Source of the DNA: Lachnospiraceae bacterium
GTDB taxonomy: Bacteria > Bacillota > Clostridia > Lachnospirales > Lachnospiraceae
DNA length: 41,943 bases
Reading direction: 5' to 3'
Assembly: GCA_024695665.1 (NCBI GenBank)
Contig: JAILHT010000098.1
Coordinates: 1 to 41,943, forward strand
Position numbers and translations under genes: made by a program. Under the pieces are notes generated by a model. The model did no database searches. It was given only the letters and a program-made list of their open reading frames with translations, and was not told where the DNA came from. Positions 35,918-41,943 of the stretch are shown here, piece after piece. Position 1 is the first letter of the stretch. Each line of letters opens with the position of its first letter.

Positions 35918-37384
35918 ATGGGATTAACAGTTTATATCTCAAACACGGAGATACAGGCCGTACAGGGAAGCGGTACGGCAGGCGGAGTGAGGGCTACGAA
36001 CTTTCACAGATATGCCACACCGGAGGGAAGTATCCTAAACGGTGTAATAACGGATGCACAGCTTTTGACTGATGCAATTATCGATTTTTGGAAAAAGGAA
36101 AGTCTGCCGAAGAAAAATGTAGAGCTTGTAATAAATAGCTCACAGCTTTTGGGAAGAATCACAAATTGTCCGACGCTGTCGCAAAAAAAGACATTGACAC
36201 TTTTGGAGCATGAGTTCATTGAGACAGACCGACAGGAAGAACCGGTTGTGGGTTATACGGAACTTGGCTTGAACAAGGAGAATAAGACGTCGCGAATTTT
36301 TGCCGAGATGTCAACCTATGAGTATATCATGTCTTACGATCAGCTGTTTTATGATGCGGGTGTCACACTTTCCGGTATATCGAGCGGCATAGGAAAGATG
36401 GTTGATCTGGTGGAAGATACAGATATTCTTGCACCTGAGATATCGATAATAATGATGTTAGATGGAGTAATGCTCACCACCGTATTTTTCCTTAACGGAA
36501 AATATTATTACTCGAGTGCGACAAGGGTTTTCGCACAGAGAGGAACGGCGGAGTTTGGAATAGAGATAGCGGGAGTTGTCAGCAGACTGAACCAGTTCTC
36601 AAGATCCGAAAATATTGAAGGACATATCCAAAGAGTTATGGTATCAGGATTTGATGCAGAGGAAGTTGAACTGGTGAGACAGTCCATAGAGGGACTTCAT
36701 ATCGGAGATATAAAATGCTCTGAGCTTAAGAGTCCTTCAAAGGCAAAGGTGTCGGGAGGAGATGGAATCTTCAGGGAGATGACATTTCCTATAGCAGGCC
36801 TTTTGAATCCAAAGGTGAGCATAAATATCTTAGACAGCGCGAGAAAGCTTTCGCCTAAAGCAGTTCAGAACAAGAGGACGATAAAGCTGGCTCTGCCTTA
36901 TGTGATAATCTCTTTGGCACTCCTTATAACAACAATAGTCATGGGGGTTATAAGCATACAAAAGAGCGCTTATCTGGATGAACTCAATGCGCACAATACC
37001 GATATGGCAATACTTGCAGATGCAGAATCTTACGATGAGGAGACAGACAGAGCAAGCACTCTCTCAAAACAGAAAAAGTCACTTGAACTTTTGATGAAGG
37101 AGATAGATTCATATCCGGCATTAAAATCGAGTGTGAGAAAGATAATCGAGACCAAGGCGATAGGACTCGCGGACATAACCTTTACCGGATATGATGCAAA
37201 ATCCGGAATACTCTCGATACAGGCCACTGCGGCAGATGTTGAATCAACCAGTAAATTTATTGACCTTTTGAACGGTGAGGATATTTTTACATATGTTGAT
37301 TACACGGGATATACATACAACAAGAAGACAGAGGACTGGACAATAAATATGGTTTGCGCTCTCTCAGAGACCGCGGGGGAATAG
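35918..37384 (+). CDS. PilM-PilN fusion (GspL-like) pilus assembly protein
   Basis: A 488-residue product. Residues about 1-315 are an actin-like ATPase-fold domain of the PilM type (VYISNTEIQAVQGSG at the start; VELVINSSQLLGR; SGISSGIGKMVDL; RVMVSGFDAEEVE). One membrane segment follows at about 322-345. Residues about 346-485 then form a coiled stretch and a PilN-like ferredoxin-fold domain (ITFTGYDAKSGILSIQATA). In Gram-negative pili PilM and PilN are separate; GspL of type II secretion joins them as here. The next gene is PilO/GspM-like, which completes the alignment subcomplex. The family is divergent, so the assignment rests on architecture and gene order. Confidence 0.82.
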   Translation: MGLTVYISNTEIQAVQGSGTAGGVRATNFHRYATPEGSILNGVITDAQLLTDAIIDFWKKESLPKKNVELVINSSQLLGRITNCPTLSQKKTLTLLEHEFIETDRQEEPVVGYTELGLNKENKTSRIFAEMSTYEYIMSYDQLFYDAGVTLSGISSGIGKMVDLVEDTDILAPEISIIMMLDGVMLTTVFFLNGKYYYSSATRVFAQRGTAEFGIEIAGVVSRLNQFSRSENIEGHIQRVMVSGFDAEEVELVRQSIEGLHIGDIKCSELKSPSKAKVSGGDGIFREMTFPIAGLLNPKVSINILDSARKLSPKAVQNKRTIKLALPYVIISLALLITTIVMGVISIQKSAYLDELNAHNTDMAILADAESYDEETDRASTLSKQKKSLELLMKEIDSYPALKSSVRKIIETKAIGLADITFTGYDAKSGILSIQATAADVESTSKFIDLLNGEDIFTYVDYTGYTYNKKTEDWTINMVCALSETAGE

Positions 37385-37396
37385 GGAGATAATGAT

Positions 37397-38158
37397 ATGC
37401 AGCTTCAAATAGATATGACAGAAAGAGACAAAAAACTTCTGTACAGACTTGGATTGATAGTTATTATTGCGATATTTGTACTTGGAGCCATAAGACCGCT
37501 TTATCTGGCTATAGCGGACAAAAATCTCGACATAGAGGATGCTGAGGCAACAAAGACGGTACTGGATCAGAAGGTTGCACTTCTTCCTACACTTGTGGAG
37601 AAAAATGATGCTTTGCAGGAGGAAGTGGATGAGCTTAATGCAAATTTCTATGAGCCTATGTACAGCGCAGAGATAGATGAGTTTTTCACGGAATATATGT
37701 TGAAAAAAGGCTTGATGGCAAAGGACCTTTCAATCACCGTGCCGGATGATACCGTGGCTTTTGAACCTTATGTCAACTCAGAACTTTACACAAAGATGGA
37801 AGAGTATGAGGAAACGGTTGAGGATGAGACTGAGAGCAGCACAGAGATTGACATCTACTCAAACGGAGACTTAAGCGTGCTTGACGAGCTGACGGATGTC
37901 ACGGTAAGCGACACAAAGGATTCGGGGATATATGCGATAACGGTTTCCATGAAGGTTGAGGGAACCGATGCGAATATCACAAGCATGCTTGATGATATAG
38001 ACGCTTACAGCCCAAAGATAACAGTTGTGTCCTGCAAATGGTCGGAGACCGGCACAACGGGAACTGTAAACGAGGACGGAGAACTTGAACTTGAGGCCAG
38101 CGGAACAAAGCAGCTCCAGCTCACCTTGAATATGTTCATGACAGGTATTAAGGAATAG
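37397..38158 (+). CDS. PilO/GspM-like pilus alignment protein
   Basis: A 253-residue bitopic protein. It begins MQLQIDMTERDKKLLYRLG, has one membrane segment (about 17-36), then a coiled stretch (about 37-80) and an outer domain. This layout is that of PilO and GspM, the partners of PilN and GspL. An acidic insert at about 133-160 (EEYEETVEDETESST) is unusual. Sequence similarity alone is weak. Position between the PilM-PilN fusion and PilB supports the call. Spacing is 12 bases upstream and 16 downstream. Confidence 0.75.
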   Translation: MQLQIDMTERDKKLLYRLGLIVIIAIFVLGAIRPLYLAIADKNLDIEDAEATKTVLDQKVALLPTLVEKNDALQEEVDELNANFYEPMYSAEIDEFFTEYMLKKGLMAKDLSITVPDDTVAFEPYVNSELYTKMEEYEETVEDETESSTEIDIYSNGDLSVLDELTDVTVSDTKDSGIYAITVSMKVEGTDANITSMLDDIDAYSPKITVVSCKWSETGTTGTVNEDGELELEASGTKQLQLTLNMFMTGIKE

Positions 38159-38174
38159 GGAGAGAATAGTATAT

Positions 38175-39866
38175 ATGGATATCAGTTCGATTAAAAACGT
38201 CAGATTGGGTGATGTTCTTGTAGAGCAGGGAGTTATTTCGGAACAGCAGCTTATGGATGTTCTTGCGTATCAGAAAGAACATCGTGGCGAGAGAATGGGA
38301 CAGATTCTTATCTCGCAGGGAATAATAACGGAAAACCAGATGCTTATGGCACTTGGAACCAGGCTTAACATACCGCTTGTCGATGTGGCCATGATGAATG
38401 TGGACACACAGGCGGTTGCACTTATACCGCAGCAGATGGCTGAGCAGTATCTTATGATGCCGGTCAGCATTGAGGGTGAGTCGGTTGGACTCGTCGTAAA
38501 TGATCCTTTGAATCTTTATGGAATAGAGGATATAAGACAGACCACCGGAAAAAACGTAAGCCTTATGCTCGCTGAGACGGAACCGCTCACCGATGCCATC
38601 AGATATTATTATTCCGATGTACAGGCAAAGAAGGCGGCCAACAGGGCAAATAAGGAAGGCGAGAACAATACAGATATCGATGAGCTCATCATAGACTCTG
38701 AGGCGGGAGCAGATGACACGCCGATAATAAATCTCGTAAACAGTTTGTTGGACAAAGCTTACACCGACAATGCTTCAGATATTCATATTGAACCACAGGA
38801 GAAAGATACTGTTATAAGAATGCGTTTTGACGGAGCTATGATGGAGTATGTAAAGATACAGAAGAGCATACATGCATCCCTCACCGCGCGTATAAAAATC
38901 ATGTCGGAACTTGATATAGCAGAGCATAGAATTCCACAGGACGGACATTTCAGAATAAAACTGCGTGAGCAGATAGTGAACGTCCGTGTCTCAACAATTC
39001 CGACAACATTCGGAGAGAAGACGGTTATGCGACTTCTTGCCAGCAATTCAAAGATAGATCATGAAGACCATTTTGGAATGAATGATGACAACTACGAGAA
39101 GTTTATGAGAATGTTGCGCTCACCTAACGGAATCGTATATCTGACCGGACCTACGGGATCGGGAAAATCTACGACACTTTATATGGCGCTTGCGGAGCTC
39201 TCAAAAAGGCCGGTAAATATTTCGACAATAGAGGATCCGGTGGAGAAGAATGTTCCAAAGATAAATCAGATGCAGGTAAACACTCAGGCAGGGCTTACTT
39301 TTGAGGTGGGCTTAAGAGCTTTGCTCAGACAGGATCCCGACGTAATAATGGTAGGAGAGACCAGAGATAACGAGACCGCCTCGATATCGGTGAGAGCGGC
39401 TATTACAGGACATCTTGTTCTTTCTACATTACATACAAATGATGCGGCATCTTCGATTATAAGACTTGTCGATATGGGACTTGAGCCATACCTTATCTCC
39501 AGTGCGCTTGTCGGACTTGTGGCGCAGCGACTCATGAGAAAGGTTTGTCCGAACTGTGCAACCGAATATGAGATGACGGAGTCAGATGTGGCCTTTGTCG
39601 GAAAGAGAATACCGCTTATAAAAGTCGGAAAAGGATGTACCAAGTGCAACGGGACGGGATATGACGGACGTATAGCAATCCATGAGATGCTTGAGATAGA
39701 CCAGCATATAAGAGAGATGATAACCGCCAAGGCATCGACTGCGGACATAAAGAAATATGCGGTTGAAGTTCAGGGTATGAAGACCTTAAAGCAGGCCGGA
39801 ATCGAACTCCTTGAGCAGGGAGTGACCACTATGGAGGAACTCAGAAGAGTGGCTTATTACGAATAA
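38175..39866 (+). CDS. pilB: Type IV pilus assembly ATPase PilB/GspE
   Basis: A 563-residue secretion ATPase. The N-terminal MshEN-type domain (residues about 1-150; RLGDVLVEQGVISEQQL) may bind cyclic-di-GMP in related proteins. Walker A is GPTGSGKST at 325-333 (K331), the Asp box is STIEDPVEKN, Walker B is DPDVIMVGETRD, and the His box is HLVLSTLHTNDA. Four zinc cysteines lie in CPNC and CTKC near residues 458-493. These features mark an assembly (PilB) rather than a retraction (PilT) motor; no pilT is in the window. It starts 16 bases after the PilO-like gene. Confidence 0.95.
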   Translation: MDISSIKNVRLGDVLVEQGVISEQQLMDVLAYQKEHRGERMGQILISQGIITENQMLMALGTRLNIPLVDVAMMNVDTQAVALIPQQMAEQYLMMPVSIEGESVGLVVNDPLNLYGIEDIRQTTGKNVSLMLAETEPLTDAIRYYYSDVQAKKAANRANKEGENNTDIDELIIDSEAGADDTPIINLVNSLLDKAYTDNASDIHIEPQEKDTVIRMRFDGAMMEYVKIQKSIHASLTARIKIMSELDIAEHRIPQDGHFRIKLREQIVNVRVSTIPTTFGEKTVMRLLASNSKIDHEDHFGMNDDNYEKFMRMLRSPNGIVYLTGPTGSGKSTTLYMALAELSKRPVNISTIEDPVEKNVPKINQMQVNTQAGLTFEVGLRALLRQDPDVIMVGETRDNETASISVRAAITGHLVLSTLHTNDAASSIIRLVDMGLEPYLISSALVGLVAQRLMRKVCPNCATEYEMTESDVAFVGKRIPLIKVGKGCTKCNGTGYDGRIAIHEMLEIDQHIREMITAKASTADIKKYAVEVQGMKTLKQAGIELLEQGVTTMEELRRVAYYE

Positions 39867-40072
39867 ATAAATTATTGTATATAAGCATTGATTTGTTATG
39901 AAAAGCAGCAGTTTGTTCGATAATATTATAGAGACAACTGAATATAAAAATCTTGTAGGTGCCACATATAGCGGCGCCTATAAGTGGTATATAAAAATAC
40001 CCGCGGTCCGCGAAAAAATATGCGGAACGATACGGTTGAATCTGGATTAGACCGTGCGGAGTGGGAGGCATT
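39867..40072 (+). other. Structured intergenic region between pilB and the large prepilin
   Basis: The 206-base gap interrupts an otherwise tightly packed operon. Three hairpins are visible: 39956-39963 with 39973-39980 (eight pairs, one G-T); 40007-40011 with 40022-40026; and 40032-40036 with 40051-40055. The last ends before the prepilin ribosome site (GGGAGG, 40063-40068). None has a T run, so none is a terminator. It may serve for RNA processing that gives pilin its own transcript level, or hold an unrecognised regulatory RNA. A 50-codon open frame (39898-40050) has no ribosome site. Confidence 0.4.
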
Positions 40073-41943
40073 ATGAAACGATTTAAGATGGACAGAAAAA
40101 ACAGAGCGAAAAAAAGATTATACATAAGTGCCGGTTTTACCATGGTTGAGCTGATTGTTGTTATGGCTATCATGGGAATTCTTTTGGGCGTTGGAGCCTG
40201 GGGACTTTTGAGCTGGCATAACCATTCCGAATACATAAAGAACGAAGAAACTGCAAAAACTATCTTTTTGGCAGCGCAGTCAGCGCTGTCCGAGTCCGAT
40301 GCGCTCGGAACTCTTGATGCCGACTTTACGGAGCTTGAGGAGGAGATGCTACCTGAGGACTACGGAACAACCCAGAGTTATATGGAGTCAAAATTCCTTC
40401 CGGACGATGCTAAAGATCCGGATGCACAGGGAATAGTCCATGATTACAAATACATAGTTTCATCTAAAGGATCCGGCACAGACAGCGGAAGCACGTTTGA
40501 AGAATATATCTCGGATTATATTTATGATGCGGGAATATTTGACGGCGGATACATAATAGAATTTGATGTTACTTCCCAGAGCGTGTATGGCGTTTTTTAC
40601 TCGGAGTGGGCAAGCATAGAATACGCCGACAGCGGTACGAGCAACTCCAGGGGAACCTACTATATAACAGACTCGACAACCAGAAAAGCCGAGGCGAGAA
40701 GCAAGTATCTTGTAGGTTACTGCGGATCGTCGGTTGCGGATATGGCAAAACTCGATGCGATAAAGCTGAAACTCACACAGCTCACATTGAACAACGAAGA
40801 GACCCTGAATGTCAGATTTGGAAGCAACTCTCAGAGTCAGGAGCTTGATACGGTATACACCCTCACATTTTATGAGGCGGACGAGGACGGAGATCAGACG
40901 ATAGATACTGATCATGAACTCTTTACAATATCTTTTGTCTACAAGGATGCAGGACTTACACAGACAGGAACAAACAGCAAAATCTATTCAGGATATGTGG
41001 ATTCGACAATAACACTTGCGGATCATCTTTTGGATGATGTAAATACCGACCTCGAATCGGAGGGCGTTATTACAACCACATCCGAGGGAAAAACCCTCGA
41101 TACAAGATTCCTTGTCACATATAACGGAAGCAATTATGAACTTGTGCTCGACGCCATTATGGACTCATATATGAGAGAGTATGTGGACAATGCGACTGCT
41201 GACAGCGTGGGATATGATGTGGACAACAGCATGAGCATAACAAGAATTCTGGGCTGCAAACCTGAGAATATATTTGTTGTCGGAACCGTAGGGGCAAATG
41301 AGGATACCCTTGCCAGCCTTACAGCACTCGAGTATGTTTCCGGTTCACCGATAACATCGGAGACACAGAACGATCTCTTTGCAACAATCGATGAGAGGGC
41401 GGATTACAATCCGTATGCAAATACACCTGTCGGCGATGAACCGTCAATGCAGGTTAGCTTAAACAGACATTTCAACAACATAAGATATGCGACTTCCGTT
41501 GCTTCAAGTGTATCGGGAGCGTCAAGCACAAATCAGCCGATCATTCAGATGACATCCGATATCGACTGGTCTTCAAGTGTTGTCTACGGAATGGAGAGTG
41601 AGACAGAGACTGAGCCGGTTGAGCTCACAGCCACACCTGCATTTCCGTCAATAGAAGATTTTCCGGAAAACTATATTTTGGACGGAAACGGAATGACATA
41701 TTCCAATATTGTTCTCACCGAGGAATCGGGAATAAATATTGACAGCAGTGATTCACCACAGATAAGGGCGGATCAGATTGCCATGTTTAAAGAGAACAAC
41801 GGAACCATCAAGGAGATGGCAATTTCCGATGCGACACTCCTTACACTTTATGGGGACAACTCAGTCACAACCCTTCTTGCCGGTGAGGATTTTGTCGATG
41901 CGATATCTGATTCAGATTCCACATTAAAGAGTTCTCTTGAGGA
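40073..41943 (+). CDS. Very large type IV prepilin-like protein (3' end missing)
   Basis: An open frame of at least 623 codons from the ATG at 40073 (GGGAGG four bases upstream) to the window end. Residues 1-21 are a basic leader ending SAG. The peptidase site is Gly21-Phe22, with Met-free mature start FTMVELIVVMAIMGILLG and the key Glu at mature position 5 (E26). One hydrophobic helix follows, then a large extracellular region rich in Ser, Thr, Asp and Glu. This is about four times the size of a standard pilin. The part from residue about 500 (MTSDIDWSSSVVYG, FPENYILDGNGMTYSNIVL) resembles repeat-type surface domains. It is probably a surface-exposed minor or tip pilin, cut by the prepilin peptidase of the same operon. 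Confidence 0.88.
   Translation, partial: MKRFKMDRKNRAKKRLYISAGFTMVELIVVMAIMGILLGVGAWGLLSWHNHSEYIKNEETAKTIFLAAQSALSESDALGTLDADFTELEEEMLPEDYGTTQSYMESKFLPDDAKDPDAQGIVHDYKYIVSSKGSGTDSGSTFEEYISDYIYDAGIFDGGYIIEFDVTSQSVYGVFYSEWASIEYADSGTSNSRGTYYITDSTTRKAEARSKYLVGYCGSSVADMAKLDAIKLKLTQLTLNNEETLNVRFGSNSQSQELDTVYTLTFYEADEDGDQTIDTDHELFTISFVYKDAGLTQTGTNSKIYSGYVDSTITLADHLLDDVNTDLESEGVITTTSEGKTLDTRFLVTYNGSNYELVLDAIMDSYMREYVDNATADSVGYDVDNSMSITRILGCKPENIFVVGTVGANEDTLASLTALEYVSGSPITSETQNDLFATIDERADYNPYANTPVGDEPSMQVSLNRHFNNIRYATSVASSVSGASSTNQPIIQMTSDIDWSSSVVYGMESETETEPVELTATPAFPSIEDFPENYILDGNGMTYSNIVLTEESGINIDSSDSPQIRADQIAMFKENNGTIKEMAISDATLLTLYGDNSVTTLLAGEDFVDAISDSDSTLKSSLE

Noticed and set aside
39898-40050. 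50-codon open frame in the pilB-prepilin gap
   Set aside because: No ribosome site, a stop just upstream, and it covers the hairpins; composition does not look like a protein.

Overview
The window looks like chromosomal DNA of an anaerobic Firmicute, most probably a Lachnospiraceae-type clostridium; the genus cannot be fixed from the sequence. Pointers are strong AGGAGG-type ribosome sites, some TTG starts, a type III glutamine synthetase, a SigD-type promoter, and a Gram-positive type IV pilus locus. No tRNA, rRNA, CRISPR array, insertion sequence or phage gene was found.

Bases 1-2932 hold the end of a receiver-domain protein and a membrane hybrid histidine kinase, closed by a terminator. 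Bases 3028-14807 are an ammonium-assimilation cluster on the plus strand. It runs from an ammonium channel fused to its own P-II domain, through asparagine synthase and type III glutamine synthetase, to both glutamate synthase subunits. It has a terminator-like hairpin in the leader and a three-way-junction RNA before glnN. Ammonium enters, is fixed to glutamine, and is then passed to glutamate or asparagine.

Bases 14817-22982 are mixed. Enolase sits behind a promoter with two GTTAG-N6-CTAAC palindromes. Then come a small membrane protein, rarA, and two lysine/glutamate-rich, coiled-coil-type genes behind a SigD-type (flagellar sigma) promoter. A minus-strand membrane protein follows, whose promoter carries the same palindrome at the same place as in the enolase promoter. 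A secreted zinc metallopeptidase (minus) and a metallo-beta-lactamase-fold protein (plus) complete the stretch.

Bases 23018-32526 form a tight eight-gene operon behind a good promoter and a leader terminator. It encodes a membrane protein with an extracellular domain, a VTC-type polyphosphate polymerase domain protein, a DUF4956 protein, a CotH-type protein kinase, a 59-residue membrane protein, an MBOAT O-acetyltransferase, a DHHW/AlgX-like protein, and a cellulose-synthase-like glycosyltransferase with a PilZ domain. I infer a cyclic-di-GMP-controlled, O-acetylated exopolysaccharide system combined with the VTC/DUF4956/CotH module. This is the best candidate in the window for a little-described system.

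A short formate/nitrite-transporter-family gene lies convergent to it. Bases 33300-41943 are a type IV pilus operon: an unknown bitopic protein, prepilin peptidase, PilC, a PilM-PilN fusion, a PilO/GspM-like protein, PilB, a structured 206-base gap, and the start of a very large prepilin that runs off the window.
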